Source of the DNA: JBCDBD01 sp039184335
GTDB taxonomy: Bacteria > Bacteroidota > Bacteroidia > Flavobacteriales > Flavobacteriaceae
Assembly (NCBI GenBank): GCA_039184335.1
Contig: JBCDBD010000015.1
Location: forward strand, 1-64,000
DNA length: 64,000 nt
Direction: 5' to 3'
The translations under genes and the position numbers were made by a program. The number at the start of each line of letters is the position of its first letter. Position 1 is the stretch's first letter. The notes beneath the pieces are model-generated. The model did no database searches, was not told the origin of the DNA, and saw only the letters and a program-made list of their open reading frames with translations. Below, piece after piece: positions 33,402 to 42,930 of this stretch.

Positions 33402-35792
33402 ATGAAAAGATTATTCTTCCTTCTTTCAATAGTTCCCCTAACTATTTTTTCACAAAATAGGTTTACTATCTCTGGAGCAGTAAAAGGCGAAAATGGAGAA
33501 CCATTGGCATTTGCCAATGTTTTATTGAATAAAAACAACAAATATGCAGTTGCTGATGGTGACGGTAAATATATCATCACAGATGTACGTAAGGGCAATT
33601 ATGTAATTTCTGTAAGTTCTCTTGGTTTCGGTACGTTAACCCAAAACATAGCGGTCAGTGGCGATTTAGTACTGGATTTTACACTGAATGAAAGTGTGCA
33701 AAACCTAGATGATGTAACGGTGATAGGAAAATCAGAAGCAACCAAAATCAGTCAAAAAGCCATTACGATAAGCTCTTTGGACCTAAAACAAGTCGCCGAC
33801 CTATCATTGGGTGCTGAAGAAGTACTCAAAACTTCTACAGGGGTTGTCGTGCGTCAAAGCGGAGGCCTTGGCAGTAATGTCAATATCAATTTAAACGGAC
33901 TGACCGGACAGGCCGTTCGTATTTATTACGATGGCATACCCATACAGGTATACGGCAGCGGTATTCAGTTGAACAACATTCCTGTAGATGCACTGGAACG
34001 CATAGACGTATATAAAGGTGTCATGCCCGTTGATATTGGTACAGATGCCCTTGGTGGGGGCATCAATTTAATTCCAATAGCGCAAAATGATGATAATCTA
34101 AGAACCTCCTATTCCGTGGGTTCGTTCAATACCCATCGGGTAACCCTAAACGGCAACAAGAACTTTAGCGATAAAACGGCATTGTCAGTATTGTCTTTTT
34201 TTAATTATTCGGACAATGATTATGAAATGCAGAACATTCCCAGTATTGTGGAAAATTTGGATGAAAATGGCAATGTACTGAGTGTGTCGGAAGAAACCAT
34301 TGATACTGATCGTTTTCATGATCAACACACCTCTGCCTTTGCTGAAGTTGCCTTAAGGTTAAAAAATAGGACTTGGGCCGATCAATTCGTTATCGCAGCT
34401 TCCTATTCCTCACGTTTTGACGAGATCCAGCAAGGAAATTTTATCATTAGTACTTCGGTGGGAAAGGCAGAACGTGAAATCGATGGGTTTAACCAACGTC
34501 TCGATTATCGTAAAAAATTGTTCAATGATAAGGCCGAATTGAGATATTATGGGATTCTTTCAAACACAACCACCAAAAGTAATGATAGTACTACCGCGAT
34601 ATACAATTGGCGTGGCGAAGTATTGAGAACCCCGAATACCAGTGGATCCGAAATCTTTGCTATCCCGACTTTGCGTGAAGGAGACGAACTGGGAACAGCG
34701 CACAGACTGCTTTTCAATTATGCCATTAACCAAAGTTTAGATTTTACATTTTCTGAGTTCTATCGATATTCCAGGATAAAGGGCGACGACCCCGTGGGCA
34801 ACCGTCTTACAATCAATGGTGAATCCATTGACCCCAATACAGTGCCTTCCAAACTGAATCGAAACATTATCGGTATTGAACTGGAACAACGCTTATTCCA
34901 AGACAAGCTTACTGCAATTGGTTTCTATAAAAATTATATGTATTCTGCCGAATCCATAGACATTTTGGCAGGAGCTGCCACGGTCTTACCCATTAGACAG
35001 GTAGACGATGATGAGAATGGCTTTGGTTTCGCTCTTAAGTACCAGGTTGCCCCAGCTGTTTTTATAAGGGGAAGCTTTGAAAGGGCTATACGTATTCCAA
35101 CGGAGACTGAGGTGTTCGGAGACTTTGGTGCGATACTTCCCAACTACGAATTGCGGCCTGAAAGAAGTGAAAATCTGAATGTTGGCATTTCTTTTGAAAA
35201 AGGATTTGGAAACGGTTCATATGCCTCTTTGAAAATAGATGGTTTTATTCGAGACCAACAAGATTTGATACGACTAGAGGATTTGGGACCGGAAAATGCA
35301 GTTTATGTCAATGAAGCTGAAGTAGATGGAAAAGGGGTTGAAGTTTCTGCCCGTATCACACCAATTAAAAATCTAAATTTCTCAGGTAATTTCACTCACC
35401 AAAGCAACGAAATCGATGAGGACGGTACAGCATCGGCAGGAACATCCGAGGGGGTTCAGGTACCCAACATTCCGACACTCTTTTATAATATCGGGGCGGT
35501 CTATAATCTGAATAATATTTTCAAGTCACAAAACAATTTGCAGTTGTCCTGGACCTATTTCCACACCGACAGATTCAGTATAAATGAAGTAAATGACCTA
35601 GATACAGCAAATCCTGACTTTGTCATACCGGTTCAAAACATTCATAATGCCGGTATTACTTACAACATACCGCAGCAAGGCTTAAGTTTCTCATTAAACG
35701 TTCGAAACATTTTTGATGAAGAAGTTTTTGACAATTTCAGAATTCCAAGACCCGGTTTTAATTATGCTTTTAAAATAAATTATAAACTATAA
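33402..35792 (+). CDS. TonB-dependent receptor, XusA-like (first copy)
   Basis: The 796-residue receptor has a signal peptide (KRLFFLLSIVPLTIFSQ) and a carboxypeptidase-like domain (FTISGAVKGENGEPLAFANVLL). A plug follows (EEVLKTSTGVVVRQSGG, VRIYYDGIPIQVYG, IDVYKGVMPVDIGTDALGGGINL), then a barrel ending NYAFKINYKL. It should import a ferric siderophore or related chelate. The following gene, 12 bases on, is a DUF4374-like lipoprotein, the partner arrangement seen in Bacteroides XusAB. It is a paralogue of the receptor at 37508. Confidence 0.93.
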   Translation: MKRLFFLLSIVPLTIFSQNRFTISGAVKGENGEPLAFANVLLNKNNKYAVADGDGKYIITDVRKGNYVISVSSLGFGTLTQNIAVSGDLVLDFTLNESVQNLDDVTVIGKSEATKISQKAITISSLDLKQVADLSLGAEEVLKTSTGVVVRQSGGLGSNVNINLNGLTGQAVRIYYDGIPIQVYGSGIQLNNIPVDALERIDVYKGVMPVDIGTDALGGGINLIPIAQNDDNLRTSYSVGSFNTHRVTLNGNKNFSDKTALSVLSFFNYSDNDYEMQNIPSIVENLDENGNVLSVSEETIDTDRFHDQHTSAFAEVALRLKNRTWADQFVIAASYSSRFDEIQQGNFIISTSVGKAEREIDGFNQRLDYRKKLFNDKAELRYYGILSNTTTKSNDSTTAIYNWRGEVLRTPNTSGSEIFAIPTLREGDELGTAHRLLFNYAINQSLDFTFSEFYRYSRIKGDDPVGNRLTINGESIDPNTVPSKLNRNIIGIELEQRLFQDKLTAIGFYKNYMYSAESIDILAGAATVLPIRQVDDDENGFGFALKYQVAPAVFIRGSFERAIRIPTETEVFGDFGAILPNYELRPERSENLNVGISFEKGFGNGSYASLKIDGFIRDQQDLIRLEDLGPENAVYVNEAEVDGKGVEVSARITPIKNLNFSGNFTHQSNEIDEDGTASAGTSEGVQVPNIPTLFYNIGAVYNLNNIFKSQNNLQLSWTYFHTDRFSINEVNDLDTANPDFVIPVQNIHNAGITYNIPQQGLSFSLNVRNIFDEEVFDNFRIPRPGFNYAFKINYKL

Positions 35793-35804
35793 AACTATAC
35801 TTTT

Positions 35805-37166
35805 ATGAAGGTCCAATTTAATTTAATGCAATTACGATGGAATGTTTTTCTTTCGCTATTGCTAGCAGTTATTTTTGTCGCTTGTTCAGATGACGACGAT
35901 TCCAATACAGAACCTGCCGGTACTACAGATGATGATGTCACCATGACCGATGATGACGCTTCGATGACCGATGACGATATGGTTGAAGAACCTGAAAACA
36001 AATCCTCAGGATTTGTAATTGTAGGCAGTACATCCTCAGGATCTGAGTTGGTAAAATATAGTGAAGAATTACCCACGGGAAATATTGATTTATCAGATGG
36101 AAAAGACTTTGCCGCCTTCTTTCCGGTAGCACTTTATGACAATGCCCTGTACATGGCGAGAGTGGACAATTCTGCTGGATTTTCGAAGGTTGTGGTAGAT
36201 GCCGATGGGGAAGTAGTTGAAGAAGCGGTCATCCCAACAATTGATGACGGTTCTTTTCAGATTGCCGTTAAGGATTCTGAAACCGGCGTATTTCAAGACA
36301 GGGCTACCCCAGATATCATCTCCATTTTTAACCCCACTACTTTAGAGGTCACGGGCAACATTGATCTAAGCGCAGGTTTAGTACCTGGAGATATTGATCA
36401 GCGGTACCAGCGGTTCATGTTCAGGGGTGATGATGTTTTTGCCCCAATTCGTGGTAATGATCTCGGGGAATCCTTTCCTACACTTGTGGTTCACCAAGGG
36501 AATGTTGGCACAGGCACATTTGTTGGGGATACGGAACGCATCGGTAATGGATTCAGTGACATCTTATATTTTAACGACTTTGGGCAAAACGTTCTCGATA
36601 GCCAAGGAAACCTGTATATCGTGGATGCAGGTAATGTGGAAGGGCAAGGGGTTCCCGCTCGCGTGAACAAAATTCCAGCGGGCAGTAATGAAATTGATCC
36701 GGATTACACCTTTGAGCCCGCCGCTATTTTAAATCCCGCTAACGTATTCCTACCCACGGTATTTACTTTTTATGTTGTTCCAGGCACAGATACCGCTATC
36801 GCTGTTGTTAACTCAGAGACTCCACAAGAGGCTATTGACATTGTTCTTGATGCAGGTGGATTGGAAAATTTGACAAACGAACAATTAAACCAAATATTCA
36901 ATATTTTGTTCACGGCAGCTTCGGCAAGATGGTGTGAACTGGATCTTGTGAACCAAACGGTCACCCCAATTGACGGCATACCTCCTGTTGGCGTGTTTGC
37001 TGCAGGATCCGTTTTTACACATGAAGGTGATTATTTTATTCCCGTTGCAACTCCAGATGAAACAGCATACTACCGATGGAATGCTACTACAGGAGCGGTT
37101 TCACAAGCTTTTACCATTAGTGGGGCCGATCTTGTTGGCGTCTTTAATATCGCAAATAATAATTGA
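35805..37166 (+). CDS. surface lipoprotein, DUF4374/XusB-like (first copy)
   Basis: The 453-residue protein has a lipoprotein signal (FLSLLLAVIFVACSDDDD) with the acidic start that suggests export to the cell surface, and a TDDD-repeat tether. From SSGFVIVGS onward it looks like a beta-propeller made of strand-rich blades with recurring texts such as ELPTGNIDLSDGKDF, TPDIISIFNPTTLEVTG and PAGSNEIDPDYTF. In Bacteroides thetaiotaomicron, XusB is a DUF4374-type propeller lipoprotein that binds a siderophore and hands it to XusA; a similar role is inferred. A terminator follows. Confidence 0.8.
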   Translation: MKVQFNLMQLRWNVFLSLLLAVIFVACSDDDDSNTEPAGTTDDDVTMTDDDASMTDDDMVEEPENKSSGFVIVGSTSSGSELVKYSEELPTGNIDLSDGKDFAAFFPVALYDNALYMARVDNSAGFSKVVVDADGEVVEEAVIPTIDDGSFQIAVKDSETGVFQDRATPDIISIFNPTTLEVTGNIDLSAGLVPGDIDQRYQRFMFRGDDVFAPIRGNDLGESFPTLVVHQGNVGTGTFVGDTERIGNGFSDILYFNDFGQNVLDSQGNLYIVDAGNVEGQGVPARVNKIPAGSNEIDPDYTFEPAAILNPANVFLPTVFTFYVVPGTDTAIAVVNSETPQEAIDIVLDAGGLENLTNEQLNQIFNILFTAASARWCELDLVNQTVTPIDGIPPVGVFAAGSVFTHEGDYFIPVATPDETAYYRWNATTGAVSQAFTISGADLVGVFNIANNN

Positions 37167-37197
37167 GCCTTGTTTTCAAGCTGATTACAATTATAAA

Positions 37198-37224
37198 GGC
37201 CCCTAAGTTAAGGGGTCTTTTTTT
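37198..37224 (+). terminator. terminator after the first XusB-like gene
   Basis: A 7-base-pair stem (GGCCCCT with AGGGGTC, including one G-T pair) and 6-base loop is followed by TTTTTTT. Confidence 0.8.
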
Positions 37225-37444
37225 ATCTACGAAATAAGGGTTTTTCAGAATACATCGGAACAAGTGCTTGGGCCCTATGACGGGAACCAACTTCAATTTA
37301 AGCCTATTTTTTTAATCCCAATCAAAAAAACCTAGTTGTATTTCGCGTTGACGGCATCAAATAAGATTTGATATCATTCATTCCCAAACTCTTGAATTTG
37401 TACCGTCTTTTATGAAATAAAAGGGTAATCATTATTTTTATTTT

Positions 37445-37467
37445 TATTTAGAATAATTAAAAATAAT
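37445..37467 (+). promoter_or_regulatory. candidate Fur-type operator for the second receptor pair
   Basis: This 23-base element reads as an imperfect 9-3-9 dyad: TATTTAGAA, TAA, TTAAAAATA, then AT. It is flanked by an outer perfect 11-base inverted repeat (CATTATTTTTA at 37430 with TAAAAATAATG at 37458). Four bases later comes TAGTTTTG (37472-37479), a perfect -7 element. Confidence 0.65.
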
Positions 37468-37507
37468 GATTTAGTTTTGCACCTCTAAAATCAGAACTGA
37501 CACCATA

Positions 37508-39895
37508 ATGAAAAATCCACTACTTGTATTATTCATACTGCTCCCTACCATAATCTTAGCCCAAAATAGGTTTTCCATCTCAGGCTTTATACAAAGTCAA
37601 GATGGCACCCCACTGGCTTTTGCCAATGTACTATTGGATCGAAACAACAAATATGCTGTATCTGACGAGAATGGCAGGTATCGCATAGGTAACGTACGTC
37701 GTGGTGAATATGTGATAACCATCAGTTCTTTAGGCTATGAAACCATAACCCGTAACATTACCGTGAATGCTGATCTGAATCTAGACTTTACCATGATTGA
37801 AAATGTTGAAGCCCTGGATGATGTAATCGTTGAAGGTAAAAAAACTTCTACCAGACAAGAAGAACGGGCCATTACCATAGGCAGTTTTGAGTTGGCCGAA
37901 GTAGTATCACAGACCAATATACTTGCCGATGCCGTGGACAAAATTTCTGGGGTTCGAATCAGGCGCTCAGGTTCTTTCGGTGATCAATCGGATATTTCCA
38001 TTAACGGCTTGAATGGTTCCGCCATTCGTACTTTTATCGATGGTATACCGCTGGAATTTATATATCCCAGGGCTGACATAGCCACCTTGCCCTTAACAGG
38101 CATAAAACGGGTTGATGTCTATAAAGGTGTAATTCCAGTGGATATTAGCACCGATGCCCTAGGCGGTGGCATCAATATCATTACAGAAGACAATAACGTA
38201 AACCGTTTTTATGCCAGCCACAGCTCAGGATCCTTTAATACACATCTAAGTGATATCAGCTTAACCTTGGTTGATGGCAAAGACAATTATTTAAAGATTG
38301 ATGGAGGCTTGAACTATTCTGACAATGATTACACTTTTGAAGCTAGCCTTCAAGTTCGCGACCCATTTACGGAAAATGGTCTTATTGCCATTCCTGGGAC
38401 TAGCAATATCAAAAGATTTCATGACCTCTACCGATTGCAGTACACGCAAGCCAAGCTTGGAACATCAAACAAAAATTGGGCAGATAAGGCAGAAATCTCA
38501 ATTAACTTTTTCGATCGATTCAGGGAATACCAAAACAACTTGAGAATAACAAATGTTGCCATCGGTGAAGCTTTTGAGGAATCAGAGAACTTTTCTGTGA
38601 TTGCAAAATATGACAAAACCCTGATTAAGGATAAGCTAAAACTTAGAACCATATCAAACTACAGCGATGAACTGGTAAAATTTGTAGATACGACCGCTAA
38701 TGTATACAACTGGTTAGGTGATATTATCATAGATGGGGCCGGGAGGGAAGACCTAAGAGGTGAATTTGATCCAGGCAATCCCGTATTTTCAGAAACCACT
38801 ACTAAAAACTACGTGAACCGAACCACCTTGAACCTAAAATTGCCCAAAGAAAGTAATTTAATGTTCAGCAACATCATTGCCCACCAGACCAGGGAACTCA
38901 AGGATTTTGACATTGATAATCCAACAGAATTCAGTATTGCCCCGGATCAAAAAATCACAAAGAACATCACCGGATTACAATATGACAACAATTCCTTAAT
39001 TAAAGAGCGGGTGGAATTTTCCACCGCCTTAAAATATTACACCTACAAACTGGAGGGGTTTAGTAGCCTAAACAGGGTGCCCATAGAAGATACTGAAGGC
39101 TTTTTTGGTTGGAATGCCGGGCTAAAAGTTCAGGTTGTGGATGAGTTCTCGATAAGGGGGTCTTATGAACGGGGATTTCTGATTCCTGAAGTAACGCAAT
39201 TCGCGGGAAATGGGGCAAACATTGCCCCCAATGGTGAACTGCAACCTGAGGAAAGTGATAACTATAATTTAGGGTTCCGTTTTTATAAGCGCTTCAATAG
39301 CGATTATGCGCTGACACTTACCACAAACGGTTTCTTGAGAAAACAAAGGGACTTCATCTTCTTGGATGCCAATGCAACACGACAAAGAAATGAAAACATT
39401 GGAGATATTGACGCCGAAGGCGTAGAAGGGGAATTAAAATTCAATTTCTTGAAAAACTTCAATTGGAATACCAATGTCAGCTTCGTGAACAAAACCATCG
39501 AGGAGTTTCGCTTGGCCACTTCTACCGATGAGCTTATTGGCTCAAGACTCCCAAATACCCCAAGGTTTTTTTACAACACAGAACTGTCTTGGCAAACCAA
39601 AGATATTTTTAACACGGGCATAGGTCTACGGCTGTACAGTCTGTTTACCCATGTTGATGAATTCAATATCAGACCCGTGGCCACAGGGGAATCCATTGAC
39701 ACTACGCCTGATGCTTTCGTCCCGGAACAGGATAGACTGGATTTTGGTATTTCGCTAAGCTTGATGGACAAAAAAATAACAGCGGCCTTCAACATAGTCA
39801 ATATTACTGATGAAGAGTTGTTCGACAATTTTAGCGTCCCCAGACCTGGGCGTAATTTTAATTTTAAGCTGATCTATGAAATTTCAAATTTTTAA
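37508..39895 (+). CDS. TonB-dependent receptor, XusA-like (second copy)
   Basis: The 795-residue receptor parallels the one at 33402 from end to end: signal peptide (LLVLFILLPTIILAQ), carboxypeptidase-like domain (FSISGFIQSQDGTPLAFANVLL), plug (DAVDKISGVRIRRSGSFGDQ, IKRVDVYKGVIPVDISTDALGGGINI) and barrel. The N-terminal and plug parts are most alike, and the barrel loops differ, suggesting another ligand. Its own Fur-like box and -7 element precede it, and it is followed by its own DUF4374-like lipoprotein. It looks like a tandem duplication that has diverged. Confidence 0.93.
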   Translation: MKNPLLVLFILLPTIILAQNRFSISGFIQSQDGTPLAFANVLLDRNNKYAVSDENGRYRIGNVRRGEYVITISSLGYETITRNITVNADLNLDFTMIENVEALDDVIVEGKKTSTRQEERAITIGSFELAEVVSQTNILADAVDKISGVRIRRSGSFGDQSDISINGLNGSAIRTFIDGIPLEFIYPRADIATLPLTGIKRVDVYKGVIPVDISTDALGGGINIITEDNNVNRFYASHSSGSFNTHLSDISLTLVDGKDNYLKIDGGLNYSDNDYTFEASLQVRDPFTENGLIAIPGTSNIKRFHDLYRLQYTQAKLGTSNKNWADKAEISINFFDRFREYQNNLRITNVAIGEAFEESENFSVIAKYDKTLIKDKLKLRTISNYSDELVKFVDTTANVYNWLGDIIIDGAGREDLRGEFDPGNPVFSETTTKNYVNRTTLNLKLPKESNLMFSNIIAHQTRELKDFDIDNPTEFSIAPDQKITKNITGLQYDNNSLIKERVEFSTALKYYTYKLEGFSSLNRVPIEDTEGFFGWNAGLKVQVVDEFSIRGSYERGFLIPEVTQFAGNGANIAPNGELQPEESDNYNLGFRFYKRFNSDYALTLTTNGFLRKQRDFIFLDANATRQRNENIGDIDAEGVEGELKFNFLKNFNWNTNVSFVNKTIEEFRLATSTDELIGSRLPNTPRFFYNTELSWQTKDIFNTGIGLRLYSLFTHVDEFNIRPVATGESIDTTPDAFVPEQDRLDFGISLSLMDKKITAAFNIVNITDEELFDNFSVPRPGRNFNFKLIYEISNF

Positions 39896-39899
39896 TGTT

Positions 39900-41279
39900 A
39901 TGAAAATAAAAGATACTTTTCGACTGCTCTTGTTCACAAGTGGCATAATTTTTACGGCATGTGAACCTGATGAGGTTGTCACTGAGGTAATCGTGAACCA
40001 AGGCGGAAGTTCTGGAACTGGTGGTGATCCTGTTGTTGAAGAGTCGCCCTACAAGACGTCAGGCTTTGTGGCCGCTTCTATATTGAGTACCCCAACTTCA
40101 TTTTCTTATTTTACAAATTATACAGAAGAAATGCCATCGGGTGAACAAGACTTAACACAGTCCAGTTCAAGCTCATTCTCTGGTTATTATCCGCAAACCG
40201 TATATAAAAACTTTGGTTTCGGTTCTTCTTTGGATTCTGACAATCTGGAATTGAACCGTTATGCTGTTGACAATGAAACAGGAAAAGTAGTGAAAGCGGG
40301 GTCGATACCTTTGGCAGCAAGCCTTAGCCAAGTACTGATCTTAGACGATGAGACAGCCGTGTATACCATTTTTAACACACCCAGTCTTTTTGTCTTTAAT
40401 CCGACTACCATGCAATTTGTGCAAGAGATCCCAATGCCCCAAGCCGTGCAACTTGAGGAATTCGAGGATCAGGCGAATTCATACTTTCACATAGTTTATA
40501 GACCGCAAGACAACAAGGTGTTTCTGCCTCTGATATCCAACTCTGCGCTAACCCCACCTTTTTTTGAAGGTGTTGACATCCATGTTGAGATTGTGGATAT
40601 GGGAAGCCTCTCCTGGGAAAAAACCACAATTTTCAATGGGGCAACCTATCCGCTGACCAGAGGGATGGAAAATCCTATGGTTGACGAATTCGGAAATATT
40701 TATTTGCTGACGCAAGGACAATACAGTCTCGATTTCCAATTTGGCCCAACCGCTCCCCCAAGTTCTAGACCCCAAATTCTAAAAATACCCGCAGGAAGTA
40801 CGGATTTTGACCCTACCTATGCTTTCAATCCTGTTGATTATATCGGGTTTAGTACATCCGTTGCCCAACTTTGCACAGGATCTATCTACTACAAAGACGG
40901 AATTGCCTACGCTGCGATGACCGCCGAACCTGATGTACCAAGGGTAAACGAACTTCTTGCTAAATTGGGTGCTGGTACCATCACTGAAGAAGAATTTAAC
41001 GAATTGGCCGCTTTGGTCACCAATAGCCCCAATATGAAATGGTCAAAAATTGACCTGAATGCACAGACTGCTGAAATCATTGGGGATATTCCGACCACTG
41101 CTGGCTTTACGTATCCTTTCTCCTACAAATATCAAGACAAGCTATATTTTCAGGTATTTGATCCTGAGAGTGGTGTAAATGGCTATTATGAACATGATCC
41201 AGCTATGGCAACAAGTTCAAACGTATATAATATCACCTCGGGTGGGGTCGCCACACAATTTGTCATACTTCAAGAATAA
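39900..41279 (+). CDS. surface lipoprotein, DUF4374/XusB-like (second copy)
   Basis: The ATG at 39900 (MKIKDTFRLLLFTSGIIFTACEPDE) is chosen because it gives a lipoprotein signal starting 4 bases after the receptor stop. The frame also opens at 39876 inside the receptor gene. The 459-residue product matches the first XusB-like protein in plan: KTSGFVAASIL opening, EEMPSGEQDL, TPSLFVFNPTTMQFV, KIPAGSTDFDPTYAFNP and a late KWSKIDL blade. The tether after Cys is short and acidic (EPDE) rather than SDDDD. A terminator follows. Confidence 0.78.
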   Translation: MKIKDTFRLLLFTSGIIFTACEPDEVVTEVIVNQGGSSGTGGDPVVEESPYKTSGFVAASILSTPTSFSYFTNYTEEMPSGEQDLTQSSSSSFSGYYPQTVYKNFGFGSSLDSDNLELNRYAVDNETGKVVKAGSIPLAASLSQVLILDDETAVYTIFNTPSLFVFNPTTMQFVQEIPMPQAVQLEEFEDQANSYFHIVYRPQDNKVFLPLISNSALTPPFFEGVDIHVEIVDMGSLSWEKTTIFNGATYPLTRGMENPMVDEFGNIYLLTQGQYSLDFQFGPTAPPSSRPQILKIPAGSTDFDPTYAFNPVDYIGFSTSVAQLCTGSIYYKDGIAYAAMTAEPDVPRVNELLAKLGAGTITEEEFNELAALVTNSPNMKWSKIDLNAQTAEIIGDIPTTAGFTYPFSYKYQDKLYFQVFDPESGVNGYYEHDPAMATSSNVYNITSGGVATQFVILQE

Positions 41280-41303
41280 GTATGTAGCAATGGAGTAAGT
41301 CAA

Positions 41304-41329
41304 AGCCCCTACATGGTAGGGGCTCTTTT
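41304..41329 (+). terminator. terminator closing the iron island
   Basis: A 9-base perfect stem (AGCCCCTAC with GTAGGGGCT) and 3-base loop is followed by CTTTT. It lies between converging genes. Confidence 0.85.
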
Positions 41330-41346
41330 GATTTCATGAAATAACA

Positions 41347-42210
41347 TCAACGGTAAACCGAAAACAGTTCAGTGGCTTTGTTATAGGCGGCCTCAAAGAC
41401 CATCCAATTGACATGGGTCGTTGCCTTTACCGCTGTAAAGTATGACAGCATCTTTTCTGTAGGCATATTTCCCGTCAGCTCATCCTTGGCCATCGGACAA
41501 CCGCCAAAACCCTGTACCGCCCCATCGAACCGTCGGCAACCTGCTTTATAGGCCGCATCTACCTTTTCATGCCATTTGGTGGGGGTAGTATGCAAATGTG
41601 CCCCAAATTCAATTTCTGGATATTTGGGAATCAAATGGGAAAACAGGTAATCAATGACCTCAGGCGTCGAACTACCGATGGTGTCTGAAAGTGATAGTAC
41701 CTGCACTCCCATAGCAGCCAACCTTTCGGTCCATTGCCCTACGATCGCTACATCCCATGGGTCGCCATACGGATTACCGAAGCCCATGGAAATATAAGTG
41801 ACGACCGCTTTTCCACTATCCCTGGCAATCGCCAAAATCTCTTTCAAGGTGGTAACAGACTGCGCTATGGTCTTATGCGTGTTGCGCATTTGAAAATTTT
41901 CGGAAATCGAAAAAGGATAGCCCAAATAATCTATTGCATCGTGCTTGCTCGCCTCGACTGCCCCGCGTACATTGGCAACAATGGCCAAAAGCTTACTTGT
42001 TGACTTCGACAGATCGAGCTGGGCCAGCACTTCGGCCGTATCGACCATTTGCGGAATTGCCTTGGGCGACACAAAACTGCCAAAATCAATGGTATCAAAA
42101 CCGCACCCCAAAAGCGATTGGACATACCTGACCTTTTCATGGGTGGGAATAAAGGTCTTAATACCCTGCATGGCATCCCGTGGACATTCTATGAGCTTTA
42201 CATTTGGCAT
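41347..42210 (-). CDS. hydroxymethylglutaryl-CoA lyase-family protein
   Basis: The 287-residue TIM-barrel enzyme matches HMG-CoA lyase, which splits HMG-CoA into acetoacetate and acetyl-CoA in leucine breakdown. It shows IECPRDAMQGIKTFIPTHEK in place of the usual PRDG(L)QNE opening, FVSPKAIPQMVD, a metal-binding HLHTTPT and the catalytic loop VQGFGGCPMAKDELTGN with its Cys. The PRDA variant at the metal-contact region is seen in related Bacteroidota proteins. It is followed upstream by a LysE exporter on the same strand. Confidence 0.9.
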   Translation of the reverse strand: MPNVKLIECPRDAMQGIKTFIPTHEKVRYVQSLLGCGFDTIDFGSFVSPKAIPQMVDTAEVLAQLDLSKSTSKLLAIVANVRGAVEASKHDAIDYLGYPFSISENFQMRNTHKTIAQSVTTLKEILAIARDSGKAVVTYISMGFGNPYGDPWDVAIVGQWTERLAAMGVQVLSLSDTIGSSTPEVIDYLFSHLIPKYPEIEFGAHLHTTPTKWHEKVDAAYKAGCRRFDGAVQGFGGCPMAKDELTGNMPTEKMLSYFTAVKATTHVNWMVFEAAYNKATELFSVYR

Positions 42211-42229
42211 ATAACGCCTAAAATTACCA

Positions 42230-42856
42230 CTAATAATCCGATAGGACTAAGTAAAGGGCAATGCCCACAAATACAATGATCTGCACCCATTTTAAATAGA
42301 TAGCTGTTTTCGGGCTGTTGCCGATGTATTGGGATATGCTACCGGCCAATAGGGCAATACTGCCAAAGACCACTAAAGTGACCAACATAAACAACAGCCC
42401 CAGTGTGTAAAATTGAACGACCAGACCAAGTTCGTCACTGAACAGGAACCCTGGAAAAAAAGCCAGAAAAAAAACAGTGACCTTTGGGTTCAACACATTC
42501 ATCACAAAGCCTTTTTGAAAGAGGGCAAGCGCATTTGTCTGATTGTTCTTGACCTTTATGATCTCAATATGGGCATCACTTTTGTAGACCTTGTAGGTCA
42601 AAAACAACAAATAGCACGCCCCAAAGATCTTGATTGCCCAAAAAAGGACTGTATTCATCTTAACCACTGCAGATAGACCAAAGGCCAGTAGGGTCGTATG
42701 CACCAAACATCCTCCGACAAATCCAAATGCTGTGGCCAGGCCCAGTCGCTTTCCGTAGGCAATACTCTGTGTCAGCACAAAAATATTGTCTGGTCCAGGA
42801 GAAATGGCCAAAACCGAAGAGGTCAGCACAAAAGCAGTCAGAATTTCGTAGTTCAA
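42230..42856 (-). CDS. LysE-family amino-acid exporter
   Basis: The 208-residue protein has the six-helix LysE/RhtB plan. The N-terminal SPGPDNIFVLTQSIAYGKRLGLATAFG (core PGPD plus G-x-R-x-G) is the family signature, and helices five and six contain NPKVTVFFLAFFPGFL. Substrate is not predictable. It may share a transcript with the lyase gene 19 bases downstream of its end, which would fit amino-acid metabolism, but this is inference. Confidence 0.92.
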   Translation of the reverse strand: MNYEILTAFVLTSSVLAISPGPDNIFVLTQSIAYGKRLGLATAFGFVGGCLVHTTLLAFGLSAVVKMNTVLFWAIKIFGACYLLFLTYKVYKSDAHIEIIKVKNNQTNALALFQKGFVMNVLNPKVTVFFLAFFPGFLFSDELGLVVQFYTLGLLFMLVTLVVFGSIALLAGSISQYIGNSPKTAIYLKWVQIIVFVGIALYLVLSDY

Positions 42857-42930
42857 ATCGCGTCGTAATTAAATTCAAAATACAAATTACATCGTATTCA
42901 AAAATTCTTTTTATAACTTGAAAGACAAAA

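Larger units (their letters stand above)
37167..37507. other. intergenic region with terminator and operator
   Basis: This 341-base gap holds a terminator at its left, a small dyad (ATCAAAT/ATTTGAT near 37355) and the promoter/operator of the second receptor pair at its right. It contains no coding frame. Confidence 0.6.

Noticed and set aside
37355..37371. ATCAAAT/ATTTGAT dyad as an operator
   Set aside because: Short, AT-rich, far from the promoter and not repeated at the other iron promoters.
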